64,000 nucleotides of DNA from assembly GCF_023343835.1 (NCBI RefSeq), contig NC_064447.1, positions 10,250,501 through 10,314,500 on the forward strand. Direction: 5' to 3'. Origin of the DNA: Lagopus muta (lineage: Eukaryota; Chordata; Aves; Galliformes; Phasianidae). Under the pieces are notes generated by a model. The model did no database searches. It was given only the letters and a program-made list of their open reading frames with translations, and had not been told where the DNA came from. Both the position numbers and the translations under genes were made by a program. Shown here piece after piece: positions 22,901 through 31,276 of the stretch. Position 1 is the stretch's first letter, and each line of letters starts with the position of its first letter.

Positions 22901-25900
22901 ACCACTCCCAGCCCCCACCCAGAGCCCTGGGGTTGCCCCTTAGGAACATGGTTTGGTGGGCATGGTGGTGATGGATCAACGGTTGGACTTGGTGATCTTG
23001 GAGATCTTTACTAACCTTTATGATTCTACCATCAGTCCCACGACCCTCCATGTCAGCTCTGTAACCCATCACACACCTGGTAGGTCACCTTCCCCGCGTA
23101 GTGCTTGATGGTGAACTCGGGCAGCGGCATCTTCGGCTTGGTGTACAGCGGGTTGGTCCCATGGTGGTAGTGACACTTCTGCAGGAATGTGTGATCCGTG
23201 GCCTGGGGGCAGACAGCGAGGTGAGGCTCCACGGCACAGCTCAGGCAGTTTGGTGGCAGCAGGATGCGGACACCCAGCCAGGTAACAGCAGGCCTCCCAG
23301 ATGGTCCAGGATAGCTCAGGAGCTGAGCAGCCTTGGTGACACCCAGGCATGGTGACAACCTGGTGATGCCATTCTCGGTGCCTCAGCTCGGGGCAGCCTC
23401 ACCTGGGGGAAGCAGCTCTGGTCATCCAGGATGCGGAGGATGCCGTAGGGTTTCTGGGAGATGAGGTCGATGCAGGGCTGGTTGTCATTGAAGGGGATTT
23501 CCTTCCACTCAATCTGCTCCCGCAAGTACTCCTCCTGCCATGGCAGCAGCTCACTGAGCCCTGCACCCCAGGCTGGACATTTTGAGACCCCAAAGTCTCC
23601 CAGGTCCATGGAGACATGGCCGGAGATGAGCAGAGTGTGGCTCTGCTCCCCTGCCCACCTGCTCCTCTTGGAAGATAATCTTGTTGAAGAAGAACTGCAG
23701 GTACTCATTGGCATAGTTGATGCACAGCTGCTCAAAGCTGTTGAAGTTGAGGTCCTGCAAAAAAGAGCAGTGGGGTATGAAACTATCCAGAGCTGTTCGC
23801 AGCAAAATTGGGGAAATAGAGTGTACGGTGAGGTCTTTGCTCACCTCGAAGCCATAGATGTCCAGGATGGCAATGGAAAGGGCATCCTGCCGTGGGTACA
23901 CCAGCTTGTTGATGCGGTCGGTGAGCCAGCCGAAGAGCAGGGCATAGAGGGTCTTGGCAATGGCATCCCTGCAAGGGGTAGGCGAGCAGAGCGCTGACCG
24001 AGGCACCCTGCCTGTGCACCTGCAGCACTCTGTACAGCCTGGCCGATGCACATCACACACAGGTCTGCACGCATGGCCTCTAGCACCAGATCTGCACAGA
24101 GATCATCCCTTTTTCCCTGTCCCCTACTGCGATGTCCCCATCTTCTCAGTCCCAGACCACCTCCCTTTACCTAGCATCCACGGCACTTTCGACAGTCAGG
24201 GGGGTAAAAATCTTCTCCCGCAGTGTTTCCTAGTTGGGGACACAAAGCATTGATGTGACTGAGATTTTAGCCACGGTCACCAACGCATCTGTCAGACTGG
24301 AATGGTGTGTCCCCCCCCTACACTCACCGTCACCTTGAAAGTGATGGCCTTCTGCAGGCCCTCAGGGGAGATCTGCAGCAGCTCAGCCACTGTCCGGATC
24401 TCTGTGGCACTCACCACTGTTGCAATCTCCTGGCAGTCCGTCTGCAGCACACACAGTGAAGGAACAGGGCATTCCCTTTGTATGTACCCCAAATTGGGTC
24501 AAAAGAACTCAGCACCGGGTTGGCTCACATACCTCATATTTCTCAAAGTAGACATTTCCCAGGTGGAGGACAGAGGAGAGGATGCGGAAGATGCTGTTCT
24601 GCTCATCCACACTGAAGCCCAGCACCTCCATGGTGTTGAGCAGACGGCGGAAATCCTCTGCATCATCCTTGCCAGGGATTTCACAGTTCCCACCCTGCCA
24701 CAGACCCCAGAGCCATCAGCACCCCCAGACTTCAAGGGGAATGGCACAGAGGGACCCCATCAGCCCCCTGGAAAGGCTTAGGAGGAGGCAGGGGCTGGCC
24801 ACCTGGTTCAGGTAGTAGTAGGTCTCAGCTCCCTGCAGGCAGTAGCGCTGCCGCTGCTGGGCAGGCAGCCCCACCAGCATCTCGTAGAAGATGTGATAAT
24901 TGCGCTCGCTTTTGGCCTGTGGGGCAGAGGGATGAGCTGCAGGGCAAGGGAGGTGTGTGGATAAAGTTGAAGGGATCCCCCTGGCACCCACCTGGAAGAC
25001 CACACGGGATTTCTCCAGCAGATACTGTGAGGTGATGGCACCACAAATCAGACCACTGCAGGGGCGAGAGTGGGCACCTGGCTGACAACCTGGGGGTCTG
25101 CAGGATGGCTCCGTGCCCCACCCCCCCCCTTCTCCTGCTATATTGCAGCTGTCACCCCCAACCCGAGGCTCCTCCCAGTGGGCTCCCAAGCATGGCAGGA
25201 GCTGTGCATCCCAAGGTAACATTGGTCATCCCTATGGACATCCCTATGGGATTGGTGGTGCTGATCACGAGGGACCATGGGGACCCATAGGCAGTCAGGC
25301 TGCCCACCTCTGGCACAGCATTGCTGCACCATGGGCAAGAGACGACAAATGCCACGTGTCTTCCTGTCTTTGCCTTTCCCCTTCCCACATTTCATTCCCA
25401 AAAGAAGCAATGTGTGTGTGTCCCACCCCAGCTGTGATCGATGGGGGTGGTCCAGGAGCAGGGCATGGCACCAGGATGGGGAGGACATGGGGTGGGAGTG
25501 GCCATGTGAGAATGATGGGTGTTACTTACTCCTCCAGAAAGACTTCCACAAATTTCCCAAACCTGCTGGAATTGTCGTTTCTCACAGTTTTGGCATTGCC
25601 GAAGGATTCCAGCAACGGGGTTGCCTCCAGGATCTGCCCACAGCCAATGGGGAGAGCACAGGTGAGGATCCCCAACAGCCACAAGACATGCTGTGCCAAC
25701 CCCCCTGGCTGCATCACCACCATTGCACACCTAGACTGGAGGCGTGCAACATCACCAGCCCACACTGGGATGCAGCACAGCACAACAACCCCATGCACAT
25801 GCAGCTCCCACCCTCACTGTCCCCATGTAGATGGGGTGATGTGGCAGAAATGCCACCATGTTGCTCGGCCTCATTGAGCCATCTCAGTCTGTATGCCCCA

Positions 25901-28900
25901 CGAGTACCTCTATCTGCCGTGGTCCAGGTGGAAGCATGGGGACAAGGAGAGAGCGGTGGAGCCGGTGGAGGGAGGCAGGGATGGGGACAGGGGTGGGGAC
26001 AGGGAGAGTGGCAGCCCCTACCTGCTGTGCAGTGCTGCGCTTCTGGCTGACGGCTGCCAGGTAGCGCAGGATCAGCTTGGTGGCCTCCGTCTTCCCTGAG
26101 CCACTCTCCCCACTGAAAGGCAGAGCCCAGCCCTAACACACCCACCCAATGCAGCCCTAATGCACCCCATGCCCAGAGATACCCGTGGGGCTGGGCTGGT
26201 GCACCCTGTGCAGTCAGGGCAGTGCTAATTACGAGCAGTGCGTGGGGATGGCCACCCCTCACCTGATGACGATACACTGGTTGTGTTTGGCATCCATCAT
26301 TTTGGAGTAGGCGACGTTTGCAATCGCAAAGAGGTGCCTGGAAGCAGTGGGAGGCACGTAGGCATCCCTGTGCCACCCCAACGTGGGCAGCTCAGGCTCT
26401 GCAGGTCTGGGTGGTGGCACAGCAACGCAGTACTCACGGCGGGTTCTCGCCCAGCGCCCTGCCTTCGTACTGCAGCACCTGCTCCATCCCGTAGATGTTG
26501 TACAGGCGGTAGGGATTCACCGACACCAGGATGCTGCCAATGTAGGTCTGCAGGAGAGCAACAAGAGGCTGAGAGTGCTGGGGGAGCTGTGCCCCCGGGA
26601 GACCCCTGCAGCCCTGTCCTTACATAGATGAGCTGGCGCTCGAAGCGTGTGCGGATGTTGCTCAGCACGGCGGCTTCCTGCAGGTCCCTGGTGCAGGGGG
26701 AGGCTGTATTAGTGAGCACGAGGGGCACAGGACCCACAGCCCCATGGGGATGGAACTGTCCCTGGATGGGACCACGGCACTCACTCCAACTGGGTCATGT
26801 CCTCCAGCCCATCCTCCTCTTGCGGCTCCTGGTAGCGCACGATGGGCAGGCTGCACAGCGACTGCATCTACATGGGGAGACAGCATGGGCACCATCACAG
26901 CATCGCCATTCCCTTGCTACATCCAACCTGGGTCACAGCCACTGCCCCAAATTGCCATTATGACCCCAGTACCAGTAAGTGCAGGGACCCCAAGCAATCA
27001 CCCGTGGCCCTAAAATGAGTCCCTGTAACAAAAGTATCACATCTGCAGAGAGCAGGGCTGAAAATCGGGAGCAGCCCCAGTGAGGCAACACTTGGGACTG
27101 CTCCATTGCTGTTGCTGGAGATCCTGAGCAGAAACAGGCAGAGATGGCTGCACGCGGGCTGCCCAGGGAGGTGGGCAGATGTGGCACCGAGGGACGTGGG
27201 TTGGTGTAGTGGGCTGGAGTTGGAGTTGAGTTCCTTTCCGAACCCAGTGACTCACAGCTGTACCCAGAACCACGGCAGTCCCTAGCATCACGGCTGTACC
27301 CAGCACTGCATCTATCCCTGCACCTCAGCCTGCACGCAGCCCCCGCTGGCTCCCGCCCAGCAGTGGGCAGGAAAGCAGACACCGGCCGGGGTCGTGGTGC
27401 CTCCCGCTAACGAAACCTCTCCCGCCCCATCCTGCAGATCAGATCTCAGCATTTCCATACGCGGGCTGCAGCCAGCCAGAGTCAGGTGTCTGCAGCACGG
27501 GGGGGCCATGCAACAACCGTCCCCCATCCAGCCCGGTCCCCGTGCAGGACCCCACCACCACCCCCAGCCGCTCGCCCCCCACCCTGCCAACGCAGCCCGT
27601 GGCTCTGGCTGCCTTACACCCCTCTGCACCGCACTTTCCCCTCCCAGCAGGCAGGGCGGTGCTGGTGGTCGGGGCCGGACGTGACGCCCACTCGCCCACC
27701 ATCTCCATCCCATAACGATGTCTGTGACGAACCACCCCTCGCTCACTGCACGGCCGGCATTACCTTGCTGCGCCAGGGCTGCTTGCTGCCCAGGTACCCG
27801 TCCGCCCAGGGGTGCCTGTCCCTCCAGGCGCTCGCTGAGCGCTGGCCCAGGTACCGGCCGATGTCGGCTCCCCTCTGGCTCGCCCGCTGCCGCCCGCGTT
27901 CGGCGGGGTGCCGGCTGTAGCCCTGCTCGGCCGTCCAGGCGTCGGGCATCTCCCGCACCCGCACGACGTGCTGCTTGGACCAGTGCTGCTTGTACATGCG
28001 GGACGCCCTCCGGAAGGAGCCCAACCTCTGGATCTGCGGCGTCACCACCGCGTAGCGCCCAGCGCCGTCCTCCCCAGCCACGGCCTCGCTCTCCGCAGGC
28101 TCGGGGGCACGGAAGCTGCGGCGGAGGATGGGGGGCGAGCCGGGGATGCGGCCGCGGGGTGGGGGACTGCGGCGGCGGGCGCTAGGGGAGGAAGAGAGAT
28201 GGGGGCTCCCCACATTGGGGCTTGGAGAGCTGGGGGTGCCCACATTTCTCCGGGACGCGCGTCTCGGTGGGGAGGGCGAGCGAGATAGGGGGCGGCGGGC
28301 AGGCGGTGGGGACGAGGGAGCTTTGGAGGAGGCCATGCTCCCCACGATCAGCGACGCCAGGGACTGCCCCACGTGACGGATCCGTCCCGGGGATGGGCTG
28401 CGTCCCCCGGATTCGGCAGGAGGCGGCCTTGGCGGTGGCGAGCGCGGGGCCATGCCGGCGAGGGGCTGCCCGATGCGCTGGATGAAGGATTTGGGGGGCC
28501 CAGACGCAGGGCTGGGCGGTGGGGGCGTGCTCTGCCAGGGAGGCAGCTCCATGCCGGGGGCTTCCTCCCAGGAGGGGTTCAGTCGGCGGCTGCCGGGGCG
28601 TGAGGGCGGTGCAAGGAAGGAGCTCCTCATCAGAGGCTTCACAGCCTTGGTGGGGGGCTCCGGTTGCCGAGGCCAGGCCGCGGGGAGCCGTCCCGGGGGA
28701 CTCACGCCAGGAGAGCTGCACCGCCGTGACGGCCGCGGGGTCAGGGGTCTCCCCGACACCCCCGAATGCCGTGCTGCTGGAGCTGGCGGCGCGGCATTTG
28801 GGGGTGCCCGCGGCACAGCAGGGGGCTCGCGGCGGAAGCTGGCCCCGAAAGACACGGAGCGCCGCGGCCGCTCACCTCGCACGCTGCTGGGGTGCTGCTG

Positions 28901-31276
28901 GGCTGGTGGTGGCGATAGGGAGCGCATGGGGTTTACAAAGGGATTGCGGAGAGAGGACGGCCGTGAAGCTCCCGGTTCACGGGGCGGGGGATCCCGGCTG
29001 CCACCCACCCGCACTGACCCGGCACGCTCTGTCCCGTGGCCAAAGCGCTTGTAAGAGGGCTGGGGAGCACCGCGGTCCCAGGGATTCCCCACGCCCCGCA
29101 GCGCACGGCCGAGGGGCTGGAGCTGTGAAAGGGAACGCTGCAGGAACTGCCCCAAAGGGCTCCCACACACCCGTGCTGCTGACACCCGGCCCCCCCGGTT
29201 TGTTTTGGGGCTGGTGGCTGGCGGCTCATACTCATCGTAGTCATCCTCATCGCGGTGCGGGGATGGAGGCAGGGAGATGTCCAGGCGGTCCCTGCCAAAC
29301 AGCTTTACCTGGGGCCTTGGGAAGAGCCTGAATTTCCTGTTGAGGGAGAGCTTGGAGGACAGCGTGTCCCGCATGCCCTTCAGCGAGGAGGTGCTGAGGA
29401 TGGAGAAGGGATAGTCCCTGTCTTCCTCCTGCCAATCTTCTGGTTCCTCAGCCTCTGATATCTCGTCCAGCCCCAGAGCGTAGGGATTGCAGGAAGATTG
29501 GGTACGCGGTGCCCACCCACCCTCACTGTACTGGATGCGGTGCTCGGGGTACTCATCCGCCATGTACCCTCCAGCCGTGAGGCCAACGGGCTCCCCAAAG
29601 TCCTCATAGGGGTCCTCCTTGTAACCAAAGGGTCCTGTCACCTCCTCGCCGTACTCTGGGTCACTGCTGTAAGGGTCGTAGAGGTGGAGCGGGGACCCAT
29701 AGTCCTCATCCTCGGGCTCCAAGTAGCCATAGGGGTGCTCCAGCGGCTCATTCTCATCCCAAAACCCTCCATCGAATCCGTACTCATCCTCTGTCTCATA
29801 GTCAGGGTAATCAACATAGCGGGTCGGCACCGCGTCCTCAAAGCCGTACCCTGGTGGGTAAGCTGCAGTGGGTGAGTGCATGTAGTCTTCCTCCTCATCC
29901 TCATATCCGTGCTGCAGGCCATAGGGTCCCTCCTCCTCCTCCTCGGCATAGCCACGCCGACGGCCATAGGGTCCATCACCTTCCTTGACGTAGCCAAGAT
30001 GGCGGCCATAGGCCCCACCTGGCACCTCCTTGGCGTATCCATGACGGATCCCATAGGGCCCCTCCTGCTCCTCCTTGCTGTAGCCATGCCGGCGTCCATA
30101 GGCCGCACCCCGTTCCTCCTGGGCCCACCCGTAGCGCGGGGCCGGCGTCCCCGTGGGCCTGCTGTGCTGCGACCGCCGCCGGGAGGACGGGCGCCTCGCC
30201 ATGCTGCCGCACCGCTCAGCAACGGGAGCCGCGGGCCCACTGCCGGCCGGCAGCCGCCTCATGTTGGCTCGGTGCCTGAGGATCTCTTCTTCCGCAGGGA
30301 ACGGCAGCTTCTTGGCGCCGATGCGGGACAACCAGGCTGTGTCAGCTGCCCGGCTGCCCCCCGTCAGCCGCCCGCGCCGCGACAGCAGCTTCCTGGCCAG
30401 CCAGCCCGTGGCAGCCGCCGCCTTGCTCAGCACCTGTGCCCGCGGCTTAAATTTCCTTTCCGGTTGCCGGCGGAAGAGCGATGCGCCGTCCTCGGCTGCT
30501 TGCCCAGCCCGGTGCAGCAGCAGGAAGGCTGGCTTGGGCGGTGGGGCGGCTGCGGCCGCGGCCTCCTCCTTCTTCCTCTTCTTCCCCACGTGCTTGAAGC
30601 GCACCATGAGGTTGGAGGTGGACTTGAGGACCGCTTTGTTCTTCTTCTTCTTCTTCTTCTTGGTGCTCTGCTTATGCAGCCCCCAGAAGAAGCGGGACGT
30701 GTTCTTGAACTGCCCCTTCTTGGGCCGCCGCAGGCCCAGCTTCTTGAAGCCCAGGAAGAGCCTGGAGGTGCTTCGCAGGCTGCGCTTCGCCCGCGCCTTC
30801 GCTGTGGCTGCCGCCACCTCCTGCTCCTCCTCGGCAGGCTGGGCCTTGGCCTCCGTGCCCTTGGCTCCTTTCTTCTTCTTGGCATTGTCGGCCGCCGCTT
30901 TGGAGGCGCCTTTGAGGTTCTTCTTGGCCGATGCCGCATCGCTCTCGCCCTCCTCTTCCTCCGGTTCCAGCTGCACCTTCTTCCCCTTACCCGGCTTTTT
31001 GGCCACCACCGCCTTCAGCACCCCTTTCTTCTCCTTCCCTTTCTCCTTCTTGGGCTCCTCCGATGCAGCCTCCTCCTCCTCTTCCTCCACCTTCTCCTTC
31101 TCCTCTTCCACCGCTTCGGACTCCTTGCTCTCCTCCTTCAGCAGCTCGCTGTCTGATGTCTCCTCCACCTCGCTGACCACCTCCTTCTTGCCCTTCTTGC
31201 CATCCTTCCCCTTCCCTTTGCCCCCCTTCCCTTTGCCATCCGCCTCCTTTTTGGCCTCCCCCTTCTTGCCGACCAT
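10410..31276 (-). CDS. MYO15A: Unconventional myosin XV, complete coding region (62 coding exons plus a candidate microexon)
   Basis: Actin motor that carries whirlin and other elongation factors to stereocilia tips in hair cells; loss in mammals causes deafness (DFNB3, shaker-2). I joined 62 exons with GT/AG borders and matching phases; they total 10362 bases, 3453 residues plus stop, against about 3530 in human. Order: N-terminal extension 1-1171, motor about 1190-1860 (P-loop GESGSGKT 1283-1290, switch I NDNSSRFG 1331-1338, switch II DIYGFE 1554-1559), IQ motifs about 1875-1935, first MyTH4 about 2010-2165, FERM-like region 2607-2777, SH3 2778-2875, second MyTH4 about 2965-3115, FERM about 3130-3440, C-terminal PDZ ligand Ile-Thr-Leu-Leu. 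Start ATG has A at -3, G at +4 and an in-frame TGA 18 bases upstream. Exon coordinates are given in the block entries. A non-coding first exon probably lies further upstream (above 31.3 kb) and was not placed. Confidence 0.96.
14024..16618 (-). CDS. MYO15A: MYO15A block: FERM-like region and SH3 exons
   Basis: Exons in transcript order: 16497-16618, 16211-16270, 16012-16087, 15593-15708, 15402-15520, 15182-15323, 14807-14918, 14603-14677, 14024-14229. The first six cover the conserved [26 protein letters not shown] and [10 protein letters not shown] segments. The next three form an SH3 domain with the expected YVVAVRNY start, ALYDY-like spacing, a [10 protein letters not shown] strand and [10 protein letters not shown] end. 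After the SH3 an alanine-rich stretch leads to the second MyTH4. The intron between 15182-15323 and 14807-14918 holds a 20-base tandem repeat. Confidence 0.95.
14971..15050. repeat. 20-base minisatellite, four copies, in a MYO15A intron
   Basis: Four head-to-tail units of exactly 20 bases built on GGAAATGCATGCACACCCAT, each differing at one to a few positions, preceded by a degenerate part copy from about 14951. The array fills much of the intron between MYO15A exons 15182-15323 and 14807-14918. Confidence 0.9.
16844..18399 (-). CDS. MYO15A: MYO15A block: linker exons between first MyTH4 and FERM-like region
   Basis: Exons in transcript order: 18302-18399, 18129-18217, 17893-18019, 17698-17756, 17289-17575, 17025-17115, 16844-16940. 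Recognised islands are [44 protein letters not shown] and [12 protein letters not shown]. The rest is proline/glutamine-rich and poorly conserved. The 287-base exon 17289-17575 reads open throughout; a 55-base GT..AG stretch inside it (17457-17511) would break the frame if removed, so I keep one exon. The segment that in mammals contains an ALQQAFIHKQAVLLARE-like helix was not found here. Confidence 0.85.
18495..20742 (-). CDS. MYO15A: MYO15A block: first MyTH4 domain exons
   Basis: Exons in transcript order: 20612-20742, 19926-20021, 19605-19840, 18992-19161, 18831-18903, 18495-18686. They encode [20 protein letters not shown], then [40 protein letters not shown] and [17 protein letters not shown], which is a full MyTH4 domain. 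[17 protein letters not shown] and [20 protein letters not shown] follow. The exon ending at 18495 uses a GTAGGT donor; reading further would meet a TAG at once, which fixes that border. Exon phases match on both sides. Confidence 0.94.
20238..20286 (+). repeat. 49-base polypurine (GGA/GAA) tract
   Basis: An uninterrupted purine run on the plus strand, made of GGA/GAA triplets, inside the MYO15A intron 20022-20611. On the sense strand of MYO15A it is a pyrimidine tract. It is the kind of mirror-like purine run that can adopt triplex DNA; no coding content. Confidence 0.9.
20832..26867 (-). CDS. MYO15A: MYO15A block: motor, converter and IQ-neck exons
   Basis: Exons in transcript order: 26785-26867, 26624-26687, 26438-26547, 26263-26337, 26022-26112, 25530-25633, 24992-25055, 24803-24916, 24533-24694, 24328-24441, 24171-24229, 23845-23968, 23659-23754, 23403-23534, 23077-23202, 22744-22821, 22381-22535, 22218-22263, 21985-22109, 21662-21779, 21406-21581, 21254-21338, 21029-21082, 20832-20913. 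Together they give a standard myosin head with intact P-loop, switch I, switch II and HYHHG-type loop, then IQ motifs ([20 protein letters not shown] and [19 protein letters not shown]) and a short charged [13 protein letters not shown] segment. The first exon opens with an ATG placed directly after its acceptor AG (Met1172), a natural start for a short isoform that skips the giant exon, as reported for mammals. Confidence 0.95.
22935..23035 (+). repeat. CR1 LINE 3'-end fragment
   Basis: About 100 bases in the MYO15A intron 22822-23076 follow the CR1 3' end: GGAACATGGTTTGGTGGGCA, an ACGGTTGGACTTGGTGATCT block, then TTTATGATTCTAC. Only the extreme 3' end is present, the usual 5'-truncated form of avian CR1. 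Confidence 0.85.
25908..25913 (-). CDS. MYO15A: Candidate 6-base MYO15A microexon (Ile-Glu)
   Basis: In the intron between exons 26022-26112 and 25530-25633 the minus strand reads ACGGCAG, then ATAGAG, then GTACTC: a 6-base exon with AG acceptor and GT donor, phase 0 on both sides. It would insert Ile-Glu between ...AQQ and [12 protein letters not shown]. Mammalian MYO15A, as I recall it, has Ile-Lys at exactly this point, which the chicken exons otherwise lack. The position, phase and near-identical content make this more than chance, but splicing cannot be proven from sequence. Confidence 0.65.
27764..31276 (-). CDS. MYO15A: MYO15A giant 5' coding exon (N-terminal extension, 1171 codons)
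   Basis: A single open exon with start ATG at 31276-31274 and a GTAATG donor after AGCAAG at 27764. Residues 1-165 are almost pure Lys/Glu/Ala/Gly, with no mammalian counterpart that I recall. Residues 165-300 match the mammalian start, including three related motifs ([27 protein letters not shown]) and [10 protein letters not shown]. Residues 390-463 are a tandem repeat; 465-600 are Tyr/Glu/Pro-rich; [18 protein letters not shown] near 690 is conserved with mammals; the rest is Pro/Ser/Arg-rich and disordered. In mammals the exon 2-encoded extension is needed to maintain shorter stereocilia. Antisense open frames here are shadows of the GC-rich code. Confidence 0.95.
29888..30109 (-). repeat. 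MYO15A: In-frame 45-base tandem repeat, five copies, in MYO15A
   Basis: Five head-to-tail copies of a 15-residue unit of the form G-x-Y-G-R-x-x-G-Y-x-x-E-x-x-x (residues about 390-463). The anchor CCATA on the plus strand recurs at 45, 42, 45 and 45 base spacing (29919, 29964, 30006, 30051, 30096); the third unit has lost one codon. It keeps frame and lies just before the Tyr-rich region. Confidence 0.92.

Noticed and set aside
28452-29331. Plus-strand open frames of 200 and 270 codons within the MYO15A giant exon
   Set aside because: Shadows of the proline/serine/arginine-rich coding strand; no conserved motif.
29876-31156. Long plus-strand open frame (426 codons) opposite the MYO15A giant exon, and a 407-codon frame overlapping it
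   Set aside because: They are Leu- or Ser/Phe-rich mirror images of the GAG/AAG-rich coding strand, have no domain, no splice context and no Kozak support; the minus strand has clear homology.
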